DNA of 64,000 bases from Thermoleptolyngbya sp046719575 (lineage in GTDB: Bacteria > Cyanobacteriota > Cyanobacteriia > Elainellales > Elainellaceae): the NCBI GenBank assembly GCA_046719575.1, contig JBDNCP010000003.1:5472-69471 (forward strand). The letters are read 5' to 3'. Positions 42,271-51,386 of the stretch are shown here, piece after piece (position 1 is the first letter of the stretch; every line of letters starts with the position of its first letter). The notes below the pieces were generated by a model that did not search any database, was not told the origin of the DNA, and worked only from the letters and a program-made list of their open reading frames with translations. Both the position numbers and the translations under genes were made by a program.

Positions 42271-44514
42271 GTGCCGTCATCCCCCGAACTGCCGCTTAAA
42301 CTGCTGCTGGTCGAAGATTCTGCAATGGATGCTGAACTGGTTGCGCTAACTCTTGAGGAGAACGGCGTGCCGTTTACTTGTGACATTGTGGATTCGTTAT
42401 CGACCTATCAACAGCGCGTAAAAGAGCATGACTATGACGCTGTATTGGCCGACTATCGCCTGCCAGGATTTACGGCCTACGAGGCGCTGGCAGTATTGCA
42501 GTCTGTGGGTCGGGATGTGCCGCTTATTTTGGTAACAGGGAGTCTGGGCGAAGAGGCGGCGGTGGACTGCATCAAGGCTGGTATGACGGACTATGTGATG
42601 AAAGATCGGCTATTTCGGCTGCCAATGGTGCTGAGGCGATCGCTCCAGGAATATGCCCTACGCCGTCAAAAATTGGCTGCCGATCAGCGGCTGCGCCAGC
42701 AGACCCGTCAGGTTGCCATTATGAACCAGGTGTTACGCAAGATGCGAGAAACGCTGGTGTTGGACGATTTAATGCAGTCCACGATGAACCTGCTGCATCA
42801 GGTTCTAGAGGTTGACATCTGTACGCTGTTAATGCAGGAGAATGCAGCTCAGCGTTCAGGGTTGGAAACAGTCATTGCTCGCTGCGTGAGCCAGTCTACC
42901 CCAGAGCGCGATGATTTGCTGGGTAGAAAATTTGAGTGCGGCTTTCAGCGCCACTATGGCGATCGCCTGTTGCAGGGACAGTCTATCGTGTTGCCCACGA
43001 TTCCGCTCGATTCCCCGGTTGATATCTTGTCTATTTCACAATCCTGGAATATTCAGTCTACGCTGATTGTGCCGATGCTGTATCAGCAGACTTATTTGGG
43101 GGCGATCGCGCTGCATCAGTGCCAGCGCCAGCGGGATTGGAGCCGTGAAGAGGTGGACTTGGTAGAGGCGATCGCCGGACAGTTTGCCCTAGCGATTCAT
43201 CAGGCCCAACTTTTTGAACAGGTACAGCAACAGGCCCAGCGAGAGCAGTTTCTCAACCATCTTGGGAAAACCCTCAATTCCAGTCTGGATCTGGATTTTA
43301 TCTTGCAGGAACTAGTGCGGCTGGCGGGGGAATATTTTGGGGTAGATCGGGTAGTGCTGCTGCGGCATGAAGCAGAGTGGATTGTACCCCAGACAGAGTG
43401 GCGAGTGTCGGATGCGGTAATCTCCAGCCTGGATTTGCCGCTGCCCATGCACGAGTGGCAAGAATTTTTTCGACCCGATGGAGACTATCTGACCCAGAAG
43501 GTCTGGCACGCCCCCAAATTTCTCGAAGACCCGTGGGTGCAAAAGATTCCTAGCGCTCGCCAGCGAGGAGAGCGCAAACACATCCAGTCTATGCTTAGCA
43601 CACCGATTCTCATGCGCGGACAGCACTACGGCGAATTGGTGCTAGATTGCACCCAAGCCCGCCGCACCTTTACGACCGATGAGATTCATCTGGTGCAACG
43701 GTTGGCAGATGCAACGGCGATCGCCCTGTTCAATGCTCAGAGCTACGAGCGACTGGAAAAGCTCGTGCAAGAGCGTACTCAGGAGCTAGAGCGAGAAAAG
43801 CAAATTTCAGAAGCTGCAAACCGCGCCAAGAGCGAATTTCTGACTCACATGAGCCATGAATTGCGAACGCCGCTCACAGGCATTTTAGGCTTTGCCGATG
43901 TGCTGGGTCGCCAGCTCCACGGCCCCCTCAGCAGCCTCCAGCGACAGTATGTGGAGGGCATTCGCTCTTGCGGCGACCATCTGCTAGAACTCATCAACGA
44001 CCTGCTGGATTTGTCCAAAATTGAGGCCGGACGCGAGGAACTGTTTCTGGAACCTGTGTTGGTGCAAGAGGTCTGCGATGCCTGCATGAGCATGGTGAAA
44101 GAAACTGCCCAAAAGCGGGGGCTGAAGCTGATTCTTGACATCGCAATGGACGTTACTGTTTGCACAGCCGACAAGCGCCGCCTCAAGCAAATCTTGTCGA
44201 ACCTGCTGGCCAACGCAGTCAAGTTCACCGATGAAGGATCGGTGACGCTAAAGGTATGGAAACAGGCAAACGCACTGCACTTTGCCGTCATCGACACTGG
44301 CATTGGCATTGCCCCCTCTGACCAAAGCCGCCTGTTTCAGGCCTTTCAGCAGCTCAACGGAGGACTCAACCGCAAATACGAGGGCACGGGGCTGGGGTTG
44401 GCGCTATCTAGCAAGCTGGCGCGGCTACACGGCGGACAGATTACGGTGTCGTCGGAACTGGGGAAAGGCAGTTGCTTTACGGTCATTCTGCCACAGCAAA
44501 TTCCATCTTCCTAG
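42271..44514 (+). CDS. Receiver-GAF-GAF hybrid sensor histidine kinase
   Basis: 747 aa from GTG 42271, chosen because GGAGAG lies 10 bp upstream; a TTG at 42253 is the alternative. Order: receiver (about 9-130, phospho-acceptor D61, terminal lysine in YVMKDRLF), first GAF (about 165-310), second GAF (about 335-500), coiled coil, HisKA with phospho-histidine H529 in SHELRTPL, and HATPase with LSNLLANAVKFTDEG, DTGIGI and GTGLGLAL. No membrane helix, so it is a soluble kinase whose N-terminal receiver may take input. Signal unknown. Confidence 0.92.
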   Translation: MPSSPELPLKLLLVEDSAMDAELVALTLEENGVPFTCDIVDSLSTYQQRVKEHDYDAVLADYRLPGFTAYEALAVLQSVGRDVPLILVTGSLGEEAAVDCIKAGMTDYVMKDRLFRLPMVLRRSLQEYALRRQKLAADQRLRQQTRQVAIMNQVLRKMRETLVLDDLMQSTMNLLHQVLEVDICTLLMQENAAQRSGLETVIARCVSQSTPERDDLLGRKFECGFQRHYGDRLLQGQSIVLPTIPLDSPVDILSISQSWNIQSTLIVPMLYQQTYLGAIALHQCQRQRDWSREEVDLVEAIAGQFALAIHQAQLFEQVQQQAQREQFLNHLGKTLNSSLDLDFILQELVRLAGEYFGVDRVVLLRHEAEWIVPQTEWRVSDAVISSLDLPLPMHEWQEFFRPDGDYLTQKVWHAPKFLEDPWVQKIPSARQRGERKHIQSMLSTPILMRGQHYGELVLDCTQARRTFTTDEIHLVQRLADATAIALFNAQSYERLEKLVQERTQELEREKQISEAANRAKSEFLTHMSHELRTPLTGILGFADVLGRQLHGPLSSLQRQYVEGIRSCGDHLLELINDLLDLSKIEAGREELFLEPVLVQEVCDACMSMVKETAQKRGLKLILDIAMDVTVCTADKRRLKQILSNLLANAVKFTDEGSVTLKVWKQANALHFAVIDTGIGIAPSDQSRLFQAFQQLNGGLNRKYEGTGLGLALSSKLARLHGGQITVSSELGKGSCFTVILPQQIPSS

Positions 44515-44519
44515 CTGCC

Positions 44520-45050
44520 ATGCGTGTGCCCAAATCTTCTGAAATTTCCGAAGTTTCTGGCTCAATCTATGATCGCCACTGTCGCTGGATGCAGCGGGCG
44601 ATCGCCCTGGCCACGGCCGCCGGCAACGCAGGAGAAGTGCCCGTCGGCGCAGTCGTCGTCGCCCCAGACGACACCCTGATCGCCACGGGCGAAAATCGCC
44701 GCGAACGCGACCACGACCCCACCGCCCACGCTGAAATTCTCGCCCTCCGACAAGCAGGACAGCACCTCGGCTCTTGGCGGCTAGAAGACTGCACGCTCTA
44801 CGTGACGCTGGAACCCTGCCCCATGTGTGCCGGGGCGATCGCCCTCTCCCGCCTGGGTACACTCGTCTACGGCGCAGACGATCCCAAAGCCGGAGCCATC
44901 CGCACCGTCCTTAACCTTCCCGACAGCGCCGCCTCAAACCATAGCCCCAGAGTGCTGCCAGGAGTTCTAGAAGCAGAGTGTCGGGCACAATTGCAGCAAT
45001 GGTTTGCCAGGCGGAGGGGGAATGGGGAGTCAGGGAGAGGGATTCGTTAA
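44520..45050 (+). CDS. tadA: tRNA adenosine(34) deaminase
   Basis: 176 aa zinc deaminase converting A34 to inosine in tRNA-Arg(ACG), an essential wobble modification. Motifs HAEILALRQ (zinc His and catalytic Glu) and PCPMCAGAIALSRL (two zinc cysteines) are intact. Starts 5 bp after the kinase stop, so it is read with or through the kinase transcript. The C-terminus is slightly extended by Arg/Gly residues. Confidence 0.93.
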   Translation: MRVPKSSEISEVSGSIYDRHCRWMQRAIALATAAGNAGEVPVGAVVVAPDDTLIATGENRRERDHDPTAHAEILALRQAGQHLGSWRLEDCTLYVTLEPCPMCAGAIALSRLGTLVYGADDPKAGAIRTVLNLPDSAASNHSPRVLPGVLEAECRAQLQQWFARRRGNGESGRGIR

Positions 45051-45148
45051 CTCCAACCTTCCCTCTTCCCTCTTCGTTCTTCCCTCTTCGTTCTTCCCTC
45101 TTCCCTCTTCCCTCTTCCCTCTTCGTTCTTCCTTCTTCCCCTCTTCCT
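45051..45148. repeat. Pyrimidine simple repeat between tadA and NTRC
   Basis: The whole gap between these convergent genes is made of CCCTCTT and CGTTCTT heptamers (TTCCCTCTTCGTTCTTCC type). It is the complement of the GAAGAACGAAGAGGGAA repeats near 49.2, 50.1 and 53.4 kb. Confidence 0.85.
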
Positions 45149-46543
45149 CTACCCCACCGGCACAGCCGCCAGATTCTTCTGGATCATCTCCCGATACTGG
45201 CTCTTTTGCTTCACGCCGAGCATCTGCCCCACCAGTGCCTTGTCTTTGAAGAACTGTACCGTCGGGGTTCCGGTAACGCCTGCATTAGCGGCGATCTCAG
45301 GGTCTTGCTCGATGTCGATAATGACGTAGTGAACCTGGTCGGCAAATTCGTCGATCACCTTGCTGAGAATTGGCTTTAGCGTATGGCAGGGGCCGCAGGT
45401 GGGCGAGGTATAGATAACCACAATCAGGCGATCGCTCTCGTGATATAACTTCCGCAGCGCGTAGCCGCCTTCGTGCCGGGTGTTTGCCAGGTCAAATTCT
45501 GAGGCTTGCTGCTCCTCGGTCTTGTGGGCGGGTGCTTCGTGGGGGCGCTCCGACGCTTCCGTCTGGTGAAATTCCTGAATCAGCCCGTTAGCTGAGAGAT
45601 AGCGCTCCGCCAGCAGCGCCGCCATGCAGCCCGTCCCCGCTGCCGTAATCGCCTGCCGATATTCGTGATCTTGCACATCGCCTGCGGCAAACACGCCGTC
45701 TACATTCGTCTTCACATCTTCATGGGTAACAATGTAGCCCACGCCATCTAGGTCAATTTGTCCTTGAAACAGCGACGTATTCGGGGTGTGCCCGATGGCA
45801 TAGAACAAACCTCTGGCGGCAATTTCACCCGTCTCGCCCGTGTGATTGTTGATAGTCTTAATCCCCGTCATCAGATTGCCATCGCCAAATACCTCGGTCG
45901 CCGACGTGTTCCAATGCACGGTGATTTTTGGATTTCGCAGCACGCGATCCTGCATGGCCTTGCTGGCCCGCATCTTGTCGCCGCGCACCAGCAGGTGAAC
46001 GTGGGAGCCATACTTGGTCAGATACACGGCCTCCTCTGCGGCCGAGTCGCCGCCGCCGATCACCACCAACTCGGCATTGCGGAAAATCGGCGTGGCCCCG
46101 TCGCAGATAGCGCAGGCCGAGATGCCCCGCGTCCAATACTCCGCTTCTCCGGGCAGGTTTAGCCGCTTTGCCGTTGCACCTGTGCAGATGATGACCGTGT
46201 GGGCCCGCACCTCGCGTTCTTCTGAGCGAATCACAAACGGCCGCTGGCTGAAATCTACCGAGGTCACGTCTTCGGTGACCAACTCAGCTCCCCAGCGCAA
46301 TGCCTGTGCCTTCATGTTGTCCATTAGGTTGGGGCCGGTGATGCCGTTGGGAAAGCCAGGGAAATTTTCAACTTCGGTGGTGGTCATGAGTTGTCCACCG
46401 GGCAGCCCGCCGGCCTGAAACCCTTCAAACACAAACGGCTTCAAATTTGCCCGCGCTGCATAGATCGCAGCCGTATAGCCTGCCGGGCCGGAGCCAATAA
46501 TGACCACGTTTTCTACTGCATTTTCGACCGCTGGGTTTGCCAT
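45149..46543 (-). CDS. ntrC: NADPH-dependent thioredoxin reductase C (TrxR-Trx fusion)
   Basis: 464 aa chloroplast/cyanobacterial-type NTRC. An NADPH/FAD thioredoxin reductase (residues 1-320; GSGPAGYTAAIYAARA, redox pair CAIC at 144-147, GGGDSAAEEAVYL) is fused to a thioredoxin domain with CGPC at 383-386. It uses NADPH to reduce 2-Cys peroxiredoxin. The ATG at 46543 gives the family N-terminus; an upstream extension to 46576 is unnecessary. The symbol follows plant usage and is not the nitrogen regulator NtrC. Confidence 0.96.
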   Translation of the reverse strand: MANPAVENAVENVVIIGSGPAGYTAAIYAARANLKPFVFEGFQAGGLPGGQLMTTTEVENFPGFPNGITGPNLMDNMKAQALRWGAELVTEDVTSVDFSQRPFVIRSEEREVRAHTVIICTGATAKRLNLPGEAEYWTRGISACAICDGATPIFRNAELVVIGGGDSAAEEAVYLTKYGSHVHLLVRGDKMRASKAMQDRVLRNPKITVHWNTSATEVFGDGNLMTGIKTINNHTGETGEIAARGLFYAIGHTPNTSLFQGQIDLDGVGYIVTHEDVKTNVDGVFAAGDVQDHEYRQAITAAGTGCMAALLAERYLSANGLIQEFHQTEASERPHEAPAHKTEEQQASEFDLANTRHEGGYALRKLYHESDRLIVVIYTSPTCGPCHTLKPILSKVIDEFADQVHYVIIDIEQDPEIAANAGVTGTPTVQFFKDKALVGQMLGVKQKSQYREMIQKNLAAVPVG

Positions 46544-46763
46544 AGGGAAATAGATAAACTCATAACGACTACGCATAGCTTAGCATAGGATTTTGGGAGC
46601 GTAAAGAGATGTTTCGGGGTGGGTGGGTAATTGAGTGAGTGGGTGGGTGTTGTGGAATTAGATTTCTGAGGTTGCGGTGGAAGTCTTGGTCACCATTTGC
46701 CAGGTAAAAGGTGCGCTATTCTACTCTCAACATCACATTATCCATTCCCCAAAAATTGAGGCT

Positions 46764-47366
46764 ATGCTGACACAGATTGTGCGCCCGATGGTTCGCACGC
46801 AACTGCGGCTTTTGGCCAGCAGCCAGTCTACCCGCGCTACGCTGGTGAACACGATCGCCCAGTGGTTGGGCTTTTTGGGTGTGGAGGCGCGGGTCACCGA
46901 AATTGATGCTGCGTCGGACAAGATTCAAGTTTCGCTGGTGGTGGGCAAGCCCGATGCCTGCGATCGCCATGACTGGGAGCAAATTTTGAAAAATTTGGAG
47001 GCGAGTGAGCGGGCCAGTGGCACAGAGCCAGCAGAGCCGATCGTGCTGACTCCACAGCAGCAGAGCAAGTTGCAGCGACTCTTGGCCTATGTGATTCAGG
47101 CAGGTAGCCCCGATAGCAAGGTGGTGTGGGAGGATGTGCTGCCGCAGTTGCGAAATCTGGGGTATGAAGAAGACATGCTGCTGGGCATTCGCTCGGCGCT
47201 GAAGATTCCGCAATCGCTGGAAGTGCTGACGGAGGGGCTGGATGCTGACCTGGCGGCGATCGCCCTGCCCAAGGCCGTCAGCCTGTCGATGCTCGATCGC
47301 CGCGTCACCGCCTCAGAAGATCAGGCGCTCTCTGCGCTCCTAGACGCGATGAAGCACCCACTCTAG
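46764..47366 (+). CDS. Conserved-looking hypothetical protein
   Basis: 200 aa from ATG 46764. Two parts: an N-terminal alpha/beta region (VRTQLRLLASSQSTRATLVNTIAQWLGFLGVEARVTEI, then VSLVVGKPDACDRHDWEQILKNLE) and a helical C-terminal region (QSKLQRLLAYVIQAGSPDS...LDRRVTASEDQALSALLDAM). Soluble, no signal. I cannot name a family. It diverges from NTRC and is convergent with the TPR gene. Confidence 0.65.
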   Translation: MLTQIVRPMVRTQLRLLASSQSTRATLVNTIAQWLGFLGVEARVTEIDAASDKIQVSLVVGKPDACDRHDWEQILKNLEASERASGTEPAEPIVLTPQQQSKLQRLLAYVIQAGSPDSKVVWEDVLPQLRNLGYEEDMLLGIRSALKIPQSLEVLTEGLDADLAAIALPKAVSLSMLDRRVTASEDQALSALLDAMKHPL

Positions 47367-47382
47367 GCTGCTTTTTGGTTTC

Positions 47383-48660
47383 CTAAAAATCTCGCCGCTG
47401 TAGGGCTGCTTGAGCCAGGGTATACCAGGCATTTTCTTCGGGAATAGTGCGGTCTGCGGTGTTGGCACAGGCCTGCCATTCTGCCGTTGCGGGTTTGTCT
47501 TGGGCCTTCCACACCTGAGCCAGCAGGCAGTGAGCAGAGGCTCGCTGGGGCGCGATTTGGATTGCTGTTTGCAAGTTAGCAGCGGCTTCGTCAAAGCGAT
47601 CCTGCTGAAACGCAATCCACCCCAGATTGTTGTGATAGCTGTAGGTAAAGTCTGGGCTTGGTATTGCCCCCGACCCTTCTGGGGTTACCCCAGCCGACGC
47701 AGTTTGATCGCCCTGCATCAGCACACTGGCGGCCATGTCATATTGTCTATCGAGGATATACAGCCGAGAGAGCGGAATGCTGGCCTGAGACAAACCGCCC
47801 TGGAGCGCGAGGCGATATTGGGCGATCGCCTTTTCCGCATTCTGCCCGCTTTCATACACGGTGCCCAGGTCGTAGCGCGTTTGGGGATTGTCGGGATCAA
47901 GCGCGAGCGATCGCTGCAAGTTCTCTTCGGCGCGGGTCATTTCGCCCTGAGCCTGATTTTCGTTGCCCCAGGCGGCGTAGAGGCTGGCGATGCGGGGCAG
48001 GTTGGCATGTAGCCCCAGCAGCAGCAACAGCAGCCCGCTGGATAGCCCCAGCTTTGCCTCGTGTTGATAATGAGACGGCACGCCCAGTTGCGCCAGCCCG
48101 CGCTCGGTGGCTTCTTGCCCTGCCTGGGTCAGCGCTGTTTTCCCGGTCAGCAGCGTCAGCACGCTCTGTCCCACGATGATGAAAGAACCGAGCAGGTCGG
48201 TGCCCCCGGTCAAAAACTTGCTAGAAATATCCATCACTAGGCTAAAGCTGGCGGCTAGCGTGGTGACTGTGAGCGCGTCCCAAAGCCAGTCGAGGCGATC
48301 GCGCGGGTCGAGCGGCTTAGAAAAATTCCACCACCAGGCGCTAGCGGGCGGATTCAGGCTGTCGCGCCAGGTGGCCAAGTCGAGATGACGGGCGATCGCC
48401 CCGCTCTGCTGTCTCAACCGCTGATCGAGCCGATAAATTTCTGCCCGAATTGCCGGATCAGCCGGTGCTGTGTCGAGGGTAGCCTGTACTTCATCTCGCG
48501 CCGTCAGCACCTGCAAAATCACCGCTTCGTTGGGTTGCTCGGCGAGGGCTTCTAAAGATTGCAGGGCAAATTCATAGCGCTGAAGCACTGGATGATCAGA
48601 ACTAAATCGGGACGCTTCGGGCGAGAGGGTAGACATCTTCTCCGCAGGCAGCTTATTCAT
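47383..48660 (-). CDS. Membrane TPR protein
   Basis: 425 aa. A helical N-terminal region (1-115) is followed by two or three hydrophobic helices (about 135-215, including LGLSSGLLLLLLGLHANLP). The C-terminal half has TPR units: EENLQRSLALDPDNPQTRYDLGTVYESGQNAEKAIAQYRLAL, NNLGWIAFQQDRFDEAAANLQTAIQIAPQRASAHCLLAQVW. A scaffold for protein-protein contacts at the membrane is the usual role; partners unknown. It starts at 48660, downstream of the lipoprotein gene on the same strand. Confidence 0.8.
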   Translation of the reverse strand: MNKLPAEKMSTLSPEASRFSSDHPVLQRYEFALQSLEALAEQPNEAVILQVLTARDEVQATLDTAPADPAIRAEIYRLDQRLRQQSGAIARHLDLATWRDSLNPPASAWWWNFSKPLDPRDRLDWLWDALTVTTLAASFSLVMDISSKFLTGGTDLLGSFIIVGQSVLTLLTGKTALTQAGQEATERGLAQLGVPSHYQHEAKLGLSSGLLLLLLGLHANLPRIASLYAAWGNENQAQGEMTRAEENLQRSLALDPDNPQTRYDLGTVYESGQNAEKAIAQYRLALQGGLSQASIPLSRLYILDRQYDMAASVLMQGDQTASAGVTPEGSGAIPSPDFTYSYHNNLGWIAFQQDRFDEAAANLQTAIQIAPQRASAHCLLAQVWKAQDKPATAEWQACANTADRTIPEENAWYTLAQAALQRRDF

Positions 48661-48747
48661 AGGGAAACTCTAGGGGAGATCTTCATCGAGCGATTCTAGA
48701 AACGGCTTATCTAGAACTTGACCGCTATCGATGATCGCTGGGGCTGC

Positions 48748-49167
48748 CTATAACACCAACTGCGTCACCCAGCTTTCCGCATCTGCCTGATTTTGGGGAT
48801 TGGTCTGTCGCCGCGCCAGTCGCCAGGTTTTGCCCTCGATTTGCCGCTGAAGATAGATTTCAAACGGATTGGCTTTTTGCGTTACGTTTCGCCCCGGAAA
48901 CTCCAGCGTCACGTCGTAAGTTCCGCGCACCCGAAACCCCCGCAGGTTGCCGATTTGCAGCCCTTGCTCGTCGGTAATTTTGACGTTGCTAATGGTAAAT
49001 GGCGGAAACGTCGGGTCATGCGGATTCAGCAGTTGGATCAGGTCTTCTTGCGTCTGGCTGAACTGGAGGGCGATCGCCCGCTCCACAATATCTCGACCGG
49101 GCCCAGAGACAGCGCTACAGGCCGTGAGGACGAAGGCGAGGAGGATGGCGATGAGGGGACGGAGCAT
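48748..49167 (-). CDS. Hypothetical lipoprotein
   Basis: 139 aa. The N-terminus MLRPLIAILLAFVLTACSAV is a lipoprotein signal with lipobox LTAC, so C17 should be lipidated. The mature part is a compact beta-rich domain (FTISNVKITDEQGLQIGNLRGFRVRGTYDVTLEFPGRNVTQ, then IEGKTWRLARR). No family recognised. Same direction as the TPR gene, 87 bp upstream of it, so possibly one transcript. Confidence 0.75.
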   Translation of the reverse strand: MLRPLIAILLAFVLTACSAVSGPGRDIVERAIALQFSQTQEDLIQLLNPHDPTFPPFTISNVKITDEQGLQIGNLRGFRVRGTYDVTLEFPGRNVTQKANPFEIYLQRQIEGKTWRLARRQTNPQNQADAESWVTQLVL

Positions 49168-49184
49168 GGGGAGGTGGCGGGATG

Positions 49185-49370
49185 GGGAGGGGAAAACGAA
49201 GAAGGAAGAACGAAGAAGGAAGAACGAAGAACGAAGAACGAAAATCGAAGAACGAAGAACGAAGAACGAAAATCGAAGAACGAAAATCGAAGAACGAAAA
49301 ACGGAACTTCTTCCCTCTTCTTTTTTCTCTCTTCTCTCTTCTTTTTTTCTCTCTTCTCTCTTCTCAGAAC
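49185..49370. repeat. Purine then pyrimidine simple repeat
   Basis: About 110 bp of GAAGAACGAA and GAAAATCGAA units, followed by about 60 bp of TTCTTCCCTCTTC/TCTCTTC units. The two halves can form a long imperfect hairpin. It lies in the divergent spacer between the lipoprotein and methyltransferase genes and leaves little room for promoters. Confidence 0.85.
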
Positions 49371-49407
49371 ATCTTATGATCCAATTGCTCTCCTATCGTT
49401 GAAAACT

Positions 49408-50070
49408 ATGACTAGCAAAAGCCTGGGGCTGTCGGAACCGCTGCATGATTATCTGCTGTCGGTGTCGCTGCGAGAGCCGGAGGTGTTGCGATCGCTCCGA
49501 GAGGAGACAGCCCGCCATCCAGAGTGCATCATGCAGATTACGCCCGACCAAGGGCAGTTTTTGGCGCTGCTGGTGCAACTGATGGGCGCGACGAAAACGC
49601 TGGAAATTGGCGTGTTTACAGGATACAGTGCCCTAGCGGTGGCGCTGGCGCTGCCTGAGACGGGTCGTGTGGTGGCGTGTGATGTCAGCGAAGACTATAC
49701 GGCGATCGCCCGTCGCTATTGGCAGCAGGCAGGCGTGGCGCACAAGATCGCGCTGCACCTTGCGCCCGCCCTAGACACGCTAGATCGCCTGCTCGCCGAG
49801 GGGCAAGCGGGCACCTTTGACTTTGCCTTTATCGACGCAGACAAGGGCAACTACTGGAACTATTACGAGCGATCGCTCCAGCTCCTCCGTCCCGGCGGAC
49901 TGGTCGCAATCGATAACGTCCTCTGGGGCGGCGACGTTATCAACCCCGACAACCAATCCCCCAGCACCCTCGCCATTCGCGAGTTCAACCAGAAAATTCA
50001 CCAAGACCACCGCGTGTCTCTCAGCATGATTCCCGTGTCAGACGGCCTGACGCTGGCGATGAAGCGATAG
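49408..50070 (+). CDS. Class I O-methyltransferase (caffeoyl-CoA OMT type)
   Basis: 220 aa SAM-dependent methyltransferase. Motif I is LEIGVFTGYSALAVALALP (about 65-83), acidic VACDVSEDYTAIA follows, and the metal-binding site shows FIDADKGNYWNYYERSLQLLRPGGLVAIDNVLWGG (about 135-170). Cyanobacterial members methylate catechol-type substrates; the substrate here is unknown. The start is ATG 49408, after the simple repeat. Confidence 0.9.
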   Translation: MTSKSLGLSEPLHDYLLSVSLREPEVLRSLREETARHPECIMQITPDQGQFLALLVQLMGATKTLEIGVFTGYSALAVALALPETGRVVACDVSEDYTAIARRYWQQAGVAHKIALHLAPALDTLDRLLAEGQAGTFDFAFIDADKGNYWNYYERSLQLLRPGGLVAIDNVLWGGDVINPDNQSPSTLAIREFNQKIHQDHRVSLSMIPVSDGLTLAMKR

Positions 50071-50071
50071 A

Positions 50072-50285
50072 GGGAAGGGGGAAGGGGGAAGAACGAAGAG
50101 GGAAGAGGGAAGAACGAAGAACGAAGAGGGAAAAGGGAAGAATGAAGAGGGAAGAACGAAGAACGAAGAGGAAAAGGGAAGAATGAAGAGGGAAGAATGA
50201 AGAGGGAAGAATGAAGAGGGAAGAGGGAAGAATAGGTGTTTTTCGTTCTTCGTTCTTCGTTCTTCGTTCTTCATTTTTCGTTCTT
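50072..50285. repeat. GAAGAACGAAGAGGGAA simple repeat
   Basis: Between the methyltransferase and DUF92 genes. About 160 bp of purine-rich GAAGAACGAA and GAAGAGGGAA units, then about 45 bp of CGTTCTT repeats, so again a purine arm followed by a pyrimidine arm. Confidence 0.88.
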
Positions 50286-50362
50286 TCCATGCCTCTACCG
50301 AAATCATCGCTTACCCTAATATCAGGGTTCTTTTGCAAAATCGCTTTGGGGAGGACGCTGCC

Positions 50363-51151
50363 ATGCCCATTTCTAGCGAGTGGATGCCCTGGCTGGTGGG
50401 GTTGGGGTTAAATAGCCTGCTGGCGGCGATCGCCTGGGTTTTGCCCAAAAAGCTGCTGACTCCGGCGGGCATCTTCCATGCCTGGGCGCTGGGGGTGATT
50501 TTGTTTGGCACGCTGGGCTGGCGCGGCTATGTGGTGATGGTGGTGTACTTCCTGGTGGGGTCGGCGGTCACGCGCATCGGCAAACAGCGCAAGGAAGAAG
50601 CAGGCATTGCCGAAAAGCGCTCTGGGGCGCGGGGCCCGGAAAATGTGTGGGGGTCGGCGCTGACGGCGACGCTGTGTGCGCTGGGCATCTACGCGCTAGG
50701 CAGTGTTGGCACGGCGACGACACAGGTCATCATCGTGCTGTTGGCGTTGGGCTATGTGGCTAGCATCGCCACCAAGCTGGCCGACACCACCGCGACGGAA
50801 ATTGGCAAAGCCTACGGTCGCCGCACGTTTTTGATTACTAACTTCCAGCCTGTTCCGGCGGGCACGGAGGGCGCAGTCAGCCTGGAGGGAACGCTGGCGG
50901 GGCTGCTGGGGGCGGCGCTGATTGCCACGCTGGGCTGGGCGGTGAGGCTGATTGCCCCGATCGAGATTCCCATGTGCATTGCGGCTGCGTTTATCGCTAC
51001 GAATCTAGAAAGCTTGATCGGTGCAACGCTGCAATCAAAATATCGTTGGCTCACCAACGAGATGGTGAATATCGTGAACACGATTTTGGGGGCGATCGCC
51101 GCCATTGCGATCGCCGGAGCCTACTACTTTCTCGCTCATCAGCTTGCCTAA
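50363..51151 (+). CDS. DUF92 membrane protein, probable phytyl-phosphate kinase (VTE6-like)
   Basis: 262 aa polytopic membrane protein, with hydrophobic helices spread over its whole length. The DUF92 signatures are PAGIFHAWALGVILFGTLGWRGYVVMVVYF, GSALTATLCALGIYALG, ATKLADTTATEIGKAYGR and GAVSLEGTLAGLLGAALIA. Plant VTE6 and the Synechocystis homologue phosphorylate phytyl phosphate for tocopherol and phylloquinone synthesis; the function here is by family. ATG 50363 follows a GGGGAGGA site; an upstream start at 50333 is less likely. Confidence 0.85.
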   Translation: MPISSEWMPWLVGLGLNSLLAAIAWVLPKKLLTPAGIFHAWALGVILFGTLGWRGYVVMVVYFLVGSAVTRIGKQRKEEAGIAEKRSGARGPENVWGSALTATLCALGIYALGSVGTATTQVIIVLLALGYVASIATKLADTTATEIGKAYGRRTFLITNFQPVPAGTEGAVSLEGTLAGLLGAALIATLGWAVRLIAPIEIPMCIAAAFIATNLESLIGATLQSKYRWLTNEMVNIVNTILGAIAAIAIAGAYYFLAHQLA

Positions 51152-51386
51152 AGCGCCGAGGGTAACACCTGGCAGCGAGCAGCTAATGCCCCAGTTGGAT
51201 AGTCTTCGATCGGAATCAACAACCTGCTCTGCTAGCCAGACGACCGCACTCAGTCCCTCAATCCTGCTTTAATACTACCTATCCTGTCGATCCAAGACCG
51301 CAAGTTTATCCGAGAATAGGATCACTGCACTCTGCTTTGGCGGTCACTGCTGCTGGATTTTCCGGATTGGATTAAGCAAGCCCTGC

